Part shown: one piece after another, positions 52,564-60,379 of the stretch
How positions within the stretch are numbered: position 1 is the first letter of the stretch
Layout of the letters: every line of letters begins with the position of its first letter
Source of the DNA: Leucobacter chromiireducens subsp. chromiireducens
GTDB taxonomy: Bacteria > Actinomycetota > Actinomycetes > Actinomycetales > Microbacteriaceae
Assembly (NCBI RefSeq): GCF_016758255.1
Contig: NZ_QYAD01000003.1
Location: forward strand, 310,001 to 374,000
Direction: 5' to 3'
DNA: 64,000 nucleotides
Program-made: the position numbers and the translations under genes
The notes under the pieces: generated by a model
Databases searched by the model: none
What the model saw: the letters and a program-made list of their open reading frames with translations, nothing else
Told to the model about the DNA's origin: nothing

Positions 52564-52606
52564 ACAGTGATGCCCCCGGACTAGATCAGTCCGGGGGCAT
52601 CACTGT
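52564..52606. terminator. bidirectional terminator, perfect 19-bp stem
   Basis: ACAGTGATGCCCCCGGACT, loop AGATC, then its exact reverse complement, in the 82-base gap between the convergent adhesin and coiled-coil genes. Stem length and placement make it a very strong terminator for both. Confidence 0.88.
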
Positions 52607-52615
52607 TTGAGGCGA

Positions 52616-53701
52616 CTACACGTTGCAGTTCATTCCTGCAGGGCAACCGCCACCGCCGGGGGGCGGGGGCGGAGGCGTCCAGCTTCCCCCTCCGCCACCG
52701 CCGCCGCTCGGGGGTGCGACAGGCGCAGGTGTCGGGTCGGGGGCAGGAGCGTTCCAGCCACCACCACCGCCTCCGCCGCCCCAGTCCTGGGCGACTTCAC
52801 CACCGGTGTACGGTGCCGGGGCCCATTCCTCAACCGGCGCAGGTGCTGGCGGCGCAGCAGCTTCCGCTGCTGCGGCGGCCGCCGCCGCAGCTGCTTCAGC
52901 CTTGGCGACCTCAGCCTTATGCGAGGCAGCGAGCTTGGCTTGCGCGTCGACGAGCGCCGCGGTCGCGGCACCGAGCTCGAGCGTGGCCTTCGCCTCAGCC
53001 ACTGGCTCCTTCGCGGCCCCCAGTTCCTTGCTCGCGCGCTCCACGCGCTCCACCGCCTTGGCGGTGGTCTCCTTCGCGTCCTTGGCGGCCTTGTCGCTGG
53101 ACTTCTGCACCGCAGCGGTGTTCTTCACCGCGTTCTTCGCTGCGTCGCCGAGCGCGCCCGCGGTGCCGACGATCTGCTCGGCCGAGAGGTCGACAAGCTT
53201 GGCTTGTGCGTCCCGCCCAGATTCGGCGGTGGCACGCATCTGGTTCGCAGCGTCGAGAGCGCCCGCTGCTTCCGAGTACCGTCCCGGGGTCACCCACTCG
53301 AAGTCGGTGCTGACGGGCTTGAAACCGGTCGCTATCTCGATCCCAGATCCGACCTCGATCTTCCCAAGGGTTTCCCGGGCGTCCGTGACTGCTTTTGCTT
53401 CCGTCTTCCCCACGAGTGCGGGAGCGCCGGCGATCACCTCCAGGTTCTTCTCGTAGGTGGTCAGGGTCTTGCCGCTGAGTTCTTCGGCGGTGCCCGCCAG
53501 CTCGACTGCTTCGGCCTGTGCGAACTCGAGGGCGGTAATCGCGTAGTTCTGGTTCTGCTTCAGGCTGCCGTACGCGGCCTGGAACCCTATCAGTGCACCG
53601 CCGGCGGCGAATACCAGAGCAGTGCCGGCGGCGACGGGAATGACTATCTGCTTCCGGCGATACCAGGGCTGCTTTGTGGGCGCCTCGGTGGGCTGGGACA
53701 T
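52616..53701 (-). CDS. membrane-anchored coiled-coil protein with Gly/Pro-rich C-terminus
   Basis: 361 residues from ATG at 53701 (AAGGAGA upstream; an in-frame ATG at 53818 is an alternative). A basic cytoplasmic start (KQPWYRRKQ) is followed by one helix (IVIPVAAGTALVFAAGGALI). A long Ala/Glu/Lys coiled-coil follows (about residues 45-270), then a poly-Ala run, then alternating Gly and Pro runs ending GGGGCPAGMNCNV. Topology: N-in, stalk and tail outside. The length of a coiled stalk with a flexible Gly/Pro tip suggests a surface or wall-spanning partner of the adhesin on the other side of the terminator. No family name fits. Confidence 0.65.
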   Translation of the reverse strand: MSQPTEAPTKQPWYRRKQIVIPVAAGTALVFAAGGALIGFQAAYGSLKQNQNYAITALEFAQAEAVELAGTAEELSGKTLTTYEKNLEVIAGAPALVGKTEAKAVTDARETLGKIEVGSGIEIATGFKPVSTDFEWVTPGRYSEAAGALDAANQMRATAESGRDAQAKLVDLSAEQIVGTAGALGDAAKNAVKNTAAVQKSSDKAAKDAKETTAKAVERVERASKELGAAKEPVAEAKATLELGAATAALVDAQAKLAASHKAEVAKAEAAAAAAAAAAEAAAPPAPAPVEEWAPAPYTGGEVAQDWGGGGGGGGWNAPAPDPTPAPVAPPSGGGGGGGSWTPPPPPPGGGGCPAGMNCNV

Positions 53702-53847
53702 TGAATCTCCTTCGTGGGTGGATGATCCCCCTATTGGGATACTACGAGCTGCCTGAGACGTGCTCGGTTTGAAGCGGGGATCTTCGGTAGGTGTGGGGCT
53801 GGGTTCCGTGGTGTTCATCGGGGTCTCCATTCGTGATGGTGTTGCTA

Positions 53848-54388
53848 CTAGAAGCGGTGTGGTGCGCGGCCCGGGCCTAGTGGGCGGCACGGGTGTGCCG
53901 CCCACAAAGTCAGTTGGAGGACTGTGGCGAGTTCTTCGCCGATCCATTGGGCGACGTTCACTGGGACGGCGTTGCCTGCACCTGTGGTGGTCTCTGATTT
54001 GTTCGCGGCAGAGGTGTCGTAGTGGTCGGGGAGTCCGTGATCGTGCCAGGCTTCGACGGCGTCGCCCTCGTTATCGCTGATGTGGCGCCAGTTGCAGATG
54101 TCGCAGATGACCTTTGCGCCCGTTCCCGGGGAGTTCCCCGGCCTCGTGGGTGTGCCTGGAGTCGGGGCTGCATTGCGTGGATGCGTGGTAGACGTGCAGG
54201 GTGTGTCTGTTGAGGACGAGCCCTTGCTTGTTGTACCGGTCTGCGTGCCACATGTGGCTGTCCGGGATGCACCCGTAGTTGCCGTTGTGGAGGATCCACC
54301 TCTCCCACGCGGCGTCAAGCTCTGCGGGTGTGCGTGGTTCCTCGTGGTAGCCGAGGGGCGCACCGTCCCAGGCAAGCTGGGTGGCCAC
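53848..54388 (-). pseudogene. small Cys-containing protein gene split by a one-base frameshift
   Basis: From GTG at 54388 the first frame gives VATQLAWDGAPLGYHEEPRT and continues through LHNGNYGCIPDSHMWHADRY to AGELPG. Then similarity of sequence style jumps to another frame, TGAKVICDICNWRHISDNEG and beyond, to a stop at 53848. Deleting one of the two bases at 54123-54124 joins them as ELPGTGAKVICDICNW. The C-x2-C and nearby Cys/His residues suggest a zinc knuckle. The intact protein would have about 180 residues. Either a true mutation or a sequencing error; family not recognised. Confidence 0.55.
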
Positions 54389-54390
54389 TG

Positions 54391-54498
54391 CTATGCCCCC
54401 TTCTTCAGTGCCGGGAGAATCCAGCAGCGGTACGTCACGGCCGCCCACAGGGTCGGGATCGTGATTGCTGCCACGATGGGACCGATTTCTTCGAGCAT
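54391..54498 (-). CDS. 35-residue single-helix membrane protein
   Basis: ATG at 54498 behind an excellent AGGAGG; stop TAG at 54391-54393, two bases before the GTG of the frameshifted gene. MLEEIGPIVAAITIPTLWAA is followed by VTYRCWILPALKKGA: one hydrophobic helix flanked by acidic and basic ends. Too small for usual gene calling but supported by the ribosome site and tight spacing. Function unknown; small membrane proteins are common in conjugation loci. Confidence 0.6.
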   Translation of the reverse strand: MLEEIGPIVAAITIPTLWAAVTYRCWILPALKKGA

Positions 54499-55073
54499 GG
54501 TGCGCCTCCTGCGTGCTTGGTCTTGGGTCTTGGGTCTTCAACCCCCTCACGTTTTCTTGCCGTGAAGGCACGAATGTGCCTGCGGAGACGTGGAGTGCGG
54601 AGCATGACCGTAGCGGTGGGCCAGCGTGGCGCAGACATGCGAGCACGCTGCGTGAAGCCGGGGCGCGAAGCGGTTCGGCGTGCGGCCAGGTGGAGCACGG
54701 AACGTTCGTATGCTGCCGAAGGCTTCACGGCAAGAAAACTGGGCGAAGCCCAGCAAGAGAAAGGGCCGGCCTCTGTGACGGCTCGTCCCGGCGCCACATG
54801 TGCGCTCTCCGAGGGGCGCGGCTAGATGTCGAAACCGTGGGTCGTTGTCGAACACCAGGTTAGATAGGGCTATCGCGAGCTAATTCAGGGACTTCATTGC
54901 AACTGCGCTTTCAGACGAATCGTGCATATATCGGTGACGTGTCCGCAAACGAATGGCCACATTTGCCCCGAGAACGAATACACCGAGAATCGTGGAAGAA
55001 TAGGCGAGATGTGGGAGCCGGATTGTGGTTGCTAGTCAGCTAGCGAAAGTGTTGCAGCGTTCTAAGGGACGTC
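54499..55073. other. 575-base non-coding region holding a long inverted-repeat structure
   Basis: No ORF on either strand looks like protein. It holds the 17-bp inverted repeats described separately (54547-54740), a CTGGGC-GAA-GCCCAG hairpin, and A/T-richer DNA from about 54860 on. That last part should contain the promoter of the sce7726 gene. It could be the boundary of the cargo insertion. Confidence 0.55.
54547..54740. repeat. 17-bp perfect inverted repeats enclosing about 160 bases
   Basis: GTTTTCTTGCCGTGAAG at the left (54547-54563) and CTTCACGGCAAGAAAAC at the right end. The inside is G/C-rich with repeated GCGAAGC/GTGAAGCC and GTGGAG-CGGA motifs. Directly after the right arm is CTGGGC-GAA-GCCCAG. 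A folded RNA, an origin of transfer, or a small MITE-like element would all fit; no target-site duplication is evident. Confidence 0.6.
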
Positions 55074-55958
55074 ATGCCGGTTGTTAATGCTGCTGCGCTT
55101 TCCAAGATGTTCTCGAGAACCGTGATTCGAGAACTCACTGCGAATGGCGAATCAACGGCGTTAGCGCGCCGCATGTCACAGTCCGGGGTTTTCTCTGCGT
55201 CCCACCAAGATTGCACGCTCAGTCAAGCGTTTGATCAGGCTTACCAGATTCTCGAAAAACGCGGACTAAGAGACGACTACGTCTACCGCAATGCGGTTGT
55301 CCGCAAGAAGCTCCTCGGACACCACACCCTAAACACAGCTTCCATGCTCTCTGAGTTCTCTATCGGCATGTCGAGGGCGGATCTTGTTCTTCTAAATGGC
55401 ACCGCGATGGTCTACGAGCTCAAGTCAGAGCGTGACTCCCTCACACGCCTTCAAGGACAGATGGACGACTACCGTCGCGTCTTTGCTGCAGCGACAGTTC
55501 TCACAGATCAGAAGCACCTGCTCAAGGTTGAGAAACTGGTCGATGCGTCTGTGGGACTTGCAGTGCTCACTGCACGTGGGCGGATCTCGGAGATCCGACC
55601 GGCAGCTCCAACGCCCGAACGCATTGACCCCTCCGCCGTTCTCGACGCTCTTCGTCTCCAAGAAGCACTCGATGTGTTGCGGCGTATGGAAATCGAGGCC
55701 CCAGACACTACAAATACTAAGATTCGTGGCTGCATTCGTTCACTGTTCAAGGGCATAGACCCAGTGGAACTTCACTCTGCCCTGGTTGAGGTGCTGAAGT
55801 CGAGTCGGAGCCTCTCTCCGCTAAAACAACTCATCCCATCTTTGCCAGATTCACTGATTGCAGCAGTTCTTCCATTAGGATTCAAAAAGGAATCCCAATG
55901 GGAAAAGTTGCTCGGTTCGATGGAAACCCCACTGGCCGAGGTGATGAAGTGGAAGTGA
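55074..55958 (+). CDS. sce7726-family protein with RecB/Cas4-like nuclease residues
   Basis: 294 residues. The segment SRADLVLLNGTAMVYELKSE then RDSLTRLQGQMDDYRRVFAA carries Asp103, the ExK-type pair Glu115/Lys117 and the Q129-x3-Y133 motif of RecB/Cas4-type PD-(D/E)XK nucleases. The family name is that used for proteins always paired with sce7725. It precedes that gene, with 6 bases between stop and next start, so both are made together. Base composition is lower in GC than the chromosome, and it interrupts the transfer-gene set. A role in defence against phage or plasmids is inferred, not shown. Confidence 0.78.
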   Translation: MPVVNAAALSKMFSRTVIRELTANGESTALARRMSQSGVFSASHQDCTLSQAFDQAYQILEKRGLRDDYVYRNAVVRKKLLGHHTLNTASMLSEFSIGMSRADLVLLNGTAMVYELKSERDSLTRLQGQMDDYRRVFAAATVLTDQKHLLKVEKLVDASVGLAVLTARGRISEIRPAAPTPERIDPSAVLDALRLQEALDVLRRMEIEAPDTTNTKIRGCIRSLFKGIDPVELHSALVEVLKSSRSLSPLKQLIPSLPDSLIAAVLPLGFKKESQWEKLLGSMETPLAEVMKWK

Positions 55959-55964
55959 TGAGTC

Positions 55965-56894
55965 TTGTACTACCCGGTTCTGCGCGGAAAGAGATTTGAG
56001 CTACTAGCTGTTCGCGACAGCGCCGCTGTGATGGCGGCATCAGGTTTCGTGCCAATCGTTGAGCCCGTCACTGCAAAACTCGACGACCTGAAAAGAGCAC
56101 TCGACGCACTCACGGAGAACGGCTGCAGCTCTTTTGTGATCGTTAACTCCCGCCACGGGAAAAATCGCCCCACGACACCAGCCGTCGAGTCACTACTCCA
56201 GCAGTACCCGAATGCTTCCACCGGCAGCCCGGCCATGGCGCTCACCGCGAGCACCTCGCTCGCGGATGTTCTCGCGTTCCTAACGCGCCACCAGGGGCGA
56301 AGAGTCGCCCTTATCCACGCAGGGTTCACGAATGGGCCCGCTTTGGCCCAACAAGTCACCAATTTCCAAGGAGACCTAACGCACGTCTTCGAAGACAAGA
56401 AGACAGACTCCCTGTATCGGCAGTCCTTCCTGTCTGGAACGCGTGTCATCGTGGCTGATGGATTCACTAGAACGAACAATCGAGACTACCCGGATGTCGA
56501 ACAGTTCTCGTCGCTGCATCTCACGTATCAAAATGATGGATTTGATGGTTTCGGCGACTACCTGATCCAGGGCGACTACTTTCAAGACGGCGGTGGTGGA
56601 GCCTACGCTGTCGCGATTCACCTCACCTGCATTGACCCCAACGACCAAGACCGAATGCACATCCGTCACTTCGTCTCCGACGACAACGAGACCAGAGCAG
56701 ACCCTGGGGCGAAGTTTGACCAAGCGGTTGCCAAACTGGTCGCGCACGTGAATTCACCAGCTTCCTACGTTCTTTCCACAGCGGGGCTGGATAGCTTTCT
56801 GCGATGCGCAGCGGGCCCGCACTACCCGGGTCTCGGATCGCTCAAGCGCTACTCAATGAATCACCACATCGAGACTCTGGCGAACTACCCTTAG
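55965..56894 (+). CDS. sce7725-family protein (partner of sce7726)
   Basis: 309 residues from TTG at 55965. MYYPVLRGKRFELLAVRDSA followed by IVEPVTAKLDDLKRALDALT is the family start. A later part, QFSSLHLTYQNDGFDGFGDY followed by HIRHFVSDDNETRADPGAKF, also matches. It resembles the beta-protein-like group (phage T4 beta protein), a TIM-barrel-type fold of unknown action. No membrane helix or signal. Always found beside sce7726, so the pair works together, perhaps as sensor with the nuclease. An operon of two with no other gene. Confidence 0.75.
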   Translation: MYYPVLRGKRFELLAVRDSAAVMAASGFVPIVEPVTAKLDDLKRALDALTENGCSSFVIVNSRHGKNRPTTPAVESLLQQYPNASTGSPAMALTASTSLADVLAFLTRHQGRRVALIHAGFTNGPALAQQVTNFQGDLTHVFEDKKTDSLYRQSFLSGTRVIVADGFTRTNNRDYPDVEQFSSLHLTYQNDGFDGFGDYLIQGDYFQDGGGGAYAVAIHLTCIDPNDQDRMHIRHFVSDDNETRADPGAKFDQAVAKLVAHVNSPASYVLSTAGLDSFLRCAAGPHYPGLGSLKRYSMNHHIETLANYP

Positions 56895-57032
56895 AGTCAC
56901 TACTGCCGCGTTCACGGGTCTGATGGTTGTACTCACTTCCATCAGCTCGTTGAACAGAAAGTCCCTCTCTCTGACTGGGTTTGTCGTTACTGCCAATTAG
57001 CTTGGCAAAGTACACAAGATTGACTTGGCGCT

Positions 57033-57054
57033 AGACCTGCGCAGCACCAGGTCT
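57033..57054. promoter_or_regulatory. 7-bp hairpin before the membrane protein gene
   Basis: AGACCTG, 8-base loop, CAGGTCT, in the 168-base gap after sce7725 and 8 bases ahead of the next ATG. Position near the start suggests an operator or start-site stem; a terminator for sce7725 is also possible. TTGACT lies upstream. Confidence 0.35.
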
Positions 57055-57062
57055 CGTGTGGC

Positions 57063-57611
57063 ATGAACAAGTACGCACTCTCACACCGCCGAGTAGTCCG
57101 CGCACAGGAGCGACGGGTCGCAAGCGATCAGCGCGCCGAAGACGTGGTCCGGAAGATCTTGGAGCATGCGCAGCAACATCGCGACCTCGAAACCCTCCGT
57201 GAGCGGTGCCGCCGTGCTGGCGTTCGCGCAAAGTTTGTCTACCGAGACGGGCTGCATCTTGCGGAGTCGACTGTCAGAAGAGCGTTTCCTTCTCTTGTGG
57301 CCGCCTTGATTGCGTTCATCGCGGCGTACAACGCAATACCCATGGGGAAGATTGCCAGTGTGCTCGGCTGGCTAGCGGTTGCGGTTGGGATTGGAAGCAT
57401 CATCCAGTGGATGACTGCCCGAGAGCCCCGGCTCGAGGTCACTCTGTCGCCCGGGGACCCTGCGGTGGAAGAGATGATGTTCTGGCGGGAGTCGGGGCTG
57501 ACCCGAGACCAGCGACAGCACGCAATCTTGCGCGTGATGCGCGCCCACCCAGACGCGCAGCGAGTTGTGCAGCCGTCGGTGTGGGATCGGATGGTGCGTC
57601 GTGGTGCGTGA
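57063..57611 (+). CDS. hypothetical membrane protein of the transfer-like unit
   Basis: 182 residues. A charged helical N-terminus (residues 1-70, many Arg/Glu) is followed by two hydrophobic segments (AFPSLVAALIAFIAAYNAIP and KIASVLGWLAVAVGIGSIIQ). A soluble end with REPRLEVTLSPGDPAVEEMM and QRQHAILRVMRAHPDAQR follows. It overlaps the next gene by 11 bases. It belongs to a run of four genes (to 60,162) that look like accessory conjugation genes of a Gram-positive ICE. Function unknown. Confidence 0.6.
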   Translation: MNKYALSHRRVVRAQERRVASDQRAEDVVRKILEHAQQHRDLETLRERCRRAGVRAKFVYRDGLHLAESTVRRAFPSLVAALIAFIAAYNAIPMGKIASVLGWLAVAVGIGSIIQWMTAREPRLEVTLSPGDPAVEEMMFWRESGLTRDQRQHAILRVMRAHPDAQRVVQPSVWDRMVRRGA

Positions 57612-58158
57612 GCGCGGTATCCGCCCCGAGGATCTTGCACCTCCTGCCCCGCTGCCCGCGCCGTCGGTTGCGGAGCTTCCGATTGATTGGATGAAGCTCG
57701 ACGACGCGGAGCGTTCCGAGATCCTGCTGTCAAAGCTCATCCCGTGGGTGCCGGAGCTGGTGCGCAGTTACATGCTGAAGCCGCAGATCGTCGTTCCGTG
57801 CTGGTATCTGCACGAAGAGATGATCCATGAGGTTCTCGCGCTGTACCAGTACCGCGAACAGCAGCAGTTCAATCTGGAGCTTGGGCCACCGGCAAGCGCA
57901 CCGATTGATTTCCAGTATCAGCTCGGGCTTTGGAAGCACCGGATGACGGAGCTCACTGCCAACGCGGGTTGCACGCAGGCTGATCACCATCGGCCGACAG
58001 TGCAGGCATGGGCAGACGTGGAACGGCCGGAGTCGGCAACGTGGTCGGTTACCGCTGAAGAGTTCGCAATGGAGCTCGCAGCTGACTTCGCGATGTCTGA
58101 GGCAGCAGATAGCTCTTCAAGTGAACCCCCCACCGTACGAAATGGAGCAGAACAGTGA
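57601..58158 (+). CDS. hypothetical protein, DUF4913-like
   Basis: 185 residues from GTG at 57601, overlapping the previous gene. LIPWVPELVRSYMLKPQIVV then PCWYLHEEMIHEVLALYQYR and LWKHRMTELTANAGCTQADH show the aromatic/His spacing seen in DUF4913, a family common beside actinobacterial transfer genes; match is weak. It ends in an overlap with the membrane-anchored protein gene. No catalytic motif. Confidence 0.5.
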   Translation: MVRERGIRPEDLAPPAPLPAPSVAELPIDWMKLDDAERSEILLSKLIPWVPELVRSYMLKPQIVVPCWYLHEEMIHEVLALYQYREQQQFNLELGPPASAPIDFQYQLGLWKHRMTELTANAGCTQADHHRPTVQAWADVERPESATWSVTAEEFAMELAADFAMSEAADSSSSEPPTVRNGAEQ

Positions 58159-59031
58159 CAGTTTCACCGTCCGAGAAGCCGAAGAACTGGCGAAAGATGC
58201 TCGTCATCGCCGGCGCCGCAGCGTTCGCGATCGCGGCAATCGCAGTGATCGTCGGAGTGATCATTGGGCCCGGCGAGAAGTCCCCACAAGCTCAGAAGCC
58301 GGCCCCGCAGGAGAACACTTCGCAGGAAGAGGAAGCTGAACCCGAGAAACAGGAAGGGCTGAAGAAGGGGGACGTGAAGGCTCCCGAACTGCGTTTGGGC
58401 GCTGATGGTCTTGCGGAGATGGAGATCACGACAGATCCGCGAGTGGCCGCTGCCGCGGCCGCGCAGGTGCTGATGTCGGTCGACACCACGAAAGCGGGGA
58501 CGGTTGAAGAGTTCCGAGAGGAAGCGCTGAGTCGCGTCACCCGCCCATCGGAGAACTACGTCGGCGCAGGTGACGGGCTCATCTCGCAAGACTTCACGGG
58601 GAAGGCCCAGAATATCGACGAGCTGATCGCCGCGTACCCACAAATCACGGCAGAAATGAACTACTCGCCAACGGGATGGTGGTGGTTGCCCGGGGATTCT
58701 GCGTCGTTTGCCGGGTTCGCGTCTTATGGGGCGAAGCTCGAATCGCGCGCGCTCGAGGTGTACAACCAGGCTGAAATGGTGAAGTACACCGAGGGTGCCT
58801 CGTGGACGGAGCCGGCGAGCACACTGCAGGTGAATATCGACCCGGAAGCCTCGTTCGAGCTGTGCTGGGTGCGCGTGGAAACCACTACCACGACCGCAGA
58901 CAGTACGACGTCGAAGCGGTACCCAGTCGCGCTCGGGATCTACTGCGACCCCCCCCCCAGCCGTTGGGGGCGAGTGCGCGGTGGCAACGCTGATGACGAA
59001 GTACCCGGTCGGCTGGCGGACGAACTACTAG
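58155..59031 (+). pseudogene. membrane-anchored transfer-like protein (VirB8/TcpC-like?) frameshifted at a C10 tract
   Basis: A cytoplasmic start and helix (RKMLVIAGAAAFAIAAIAVI) are followed by a Gln/Glu/Pro linker and an extracellular domain (MNYSPTGWWWLPGDSASFAG, NIDPEASFELCWVRVETT, YPVALGIYC). At 58949-58958 a run of ten C shifts the frame and the read product ends in unrelated sequence to 59195, running into the next gene. With nine C the frame gives PAVGGECAVATLMTKYPVGW, then RTNY and TAG at 59029, four bases before the next ATG, which is the obvious intact end (about 291 residues). Single-helix plus NTF2-size domain suits a VirB8-like conjugation scaffold (inferred). Confidence 0.6.
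58949..58958. repeat. C10 homopolymer causing frameshift
   Basis: Ten consecutive C inside the gene at 58155. Nine would keep the frame. May be a slippage-prone switch or a sequencing error. Confidence 0.8.
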
Positions 59032-59034
59032 CTC

Positions 59035-60162
59035 ATGGCTGCACCTGTCGCGGCGAAAGTCGCTATCCAAGTAGCTCAGTCAAAGACTGGGCGCCGCATC
59101 ATCGGCGGAGTGCTCGCCCTGGTGCTTGCGATCGCCATGCTTCCGGTGTTCATCATCGGGAGCATGGCCTTTGCCCTTGCCGGAAACAATGCTGAGGAGT
59201 GCCCGGTCCCTGGGGACGCCGGCGGCTTCACCAGCGAGCTGCTGGGCAACGCGCAAACGATTCGGTCTGTGGCAGGTGAACTCGGAATCAGTCATGACGG
59301 TGTCAAGATCGCGATCATGGTCGGGCTTGTAGAGTCAGGCCTCCTGAACCTCGCGAACTCGACTGTCCCGGAGTCTCTCGGGCTCCCCCAGCAGGGCACA
59401 CCGGGTTCTGACCACGACTCTGTGGGAGTGTTCCAGCAGCGCCCCTCGGCAGGCTGGGGCACCGTGTCAGAGCTCATGACGCCGGCCTACGCCGCAAAGG
59501 CGTTCTTTGGTGGCCCGTCAGGGCCAAATGGTGGGAGCCCGCGCGGTCTCCTTGATGTTCCCGGGTGGGAGGATCTTCCCCTGGGTGTGGCCGCGCAGCG
59601 CGTTCAGGTGAGTGCGTTCCCTGACGCGTACGAGAAGCGCGCGCAGGACGCTGATGCGGTCCTCGGAGCAATCGGTGGAGCTGGTTCAACTTGTGGCGGT
59701 GGGGGCGACGGAGGCACGCCGCCGAAGGTGGTGGGCGGCTGGGCGAACCCTATCGGGATGCAGACCTGGGCGACTTACCCGAACCATTCCGGTGGCGCTA
59801 TGGATGTCCACGTCGGTGTGGGGACGCCGGTGTATGCGCCTGCTGCGGGCAAGACGTGGGATCTGTCGGAAGTGTGCGGTGGGAAGGTGCTCGGCGTGCA
59901 GCACGATACTCAGTACACAACGGTTTTCGCGCACCTTTCCAGCTTCGCGGTGCAGCCAGGAGCGAGTGTGAAAGCTGGCCAGTTGATCGGGTACTCGGGG
60001 GCCTCGGGCAGCTGCGTCGAGGGCGCTCATCTCCACTTTGAAGTACGCGTGGGACCAAACCCCCAGGCGTGGGGGAACTTCATCCCCGCGTACCGCTTCA
60101 TGCGGCAGGTTGGGATCCTGATGGGTGAGTGCACGGGAGGCTGCTCTCTGTACCCAACGTAG
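59035..60162 (+). CDS. membrane-anchored cell-wall hydrolase: lysozyme-like domain + M23 peptidase
   Basis: 375 residues. One N-terminal helix (RIIGGVLALVLAIAMLPVFI) anchors it. Residues about 60-210 are a lysozyme/transglycosylase-like domain (KIAIMVGLVESGLLNLANST with Glu100 as candidate acid, then DSVGVFQQRPSAGWG). After a Gly-rich linker, a LytM/M23 domain follows: H251 and D257 in NHSGGAMDVHVG, FAHL near 300, and HLHFE at 332-336. The spacing between H251 and D257 is longer than the usual H-x3-D, so activity of this domain is less sure. Such two-domain enzymes open the wall for the conjugation channel. It starts 4 bases after the restored end of the preceding gene. Confidence 0.8.
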   Translation: MAAPVAAKVAIQVAQSKTGRRIIGGVLALVLAIAMLPVFIIGSMAFALAGNNAEECPVPGDAGGFTSELLGNAQTIRSVAGELGISHDGVKIAIMVGLVESGLLNLANSTVPESLGLPQQGTPGSDHDSVGVFQQRPSAGWGTVSELMTPAYAAKAFFGGPSGPNGGSPRGLLDVPGWEDLPLGVAAQRVQVSAFPDAYEKRAQDADAVLGAIGGAGSTCGGGGDGGTPPKVVGGWANPIGMQTWATYPNHSGGAMDVHVGVGTPVYAPAAGKTWDLSEVCGGKVLGVQHDTQYTTVFAHLSSFAVQPGASVKAGQLIGYSGASGSCVEGAHLHFEVRVGPNPQAWGNFIPAYRFMRQVGILMGECTGGCSLYPT

Positions 60163-60379
60163 GGACGCGAGCAGGTATCTAGGGACGACAGCTCTGTGGA
60201 ACCTTCCATTTTGTGCACAGAGTTTCATTTTTGGCCTACCTCATACGAGGCATGGAAAACGCTGTTTGATTATTCAGACTGTGGGGGGTGACTCCGGAGA
60301 GCCTTCTCTCTTTCGGGGCACTTGCCACCAGGCCGATTTGCGTCTGGCGTTTCCAACCAAACGAACGATCGGGGAAGAA

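Noticed and set aside
54547-54740. Insertion sequence
   Set aside because: No transposase or target duplication; kept only as an inverted-repeat structure.
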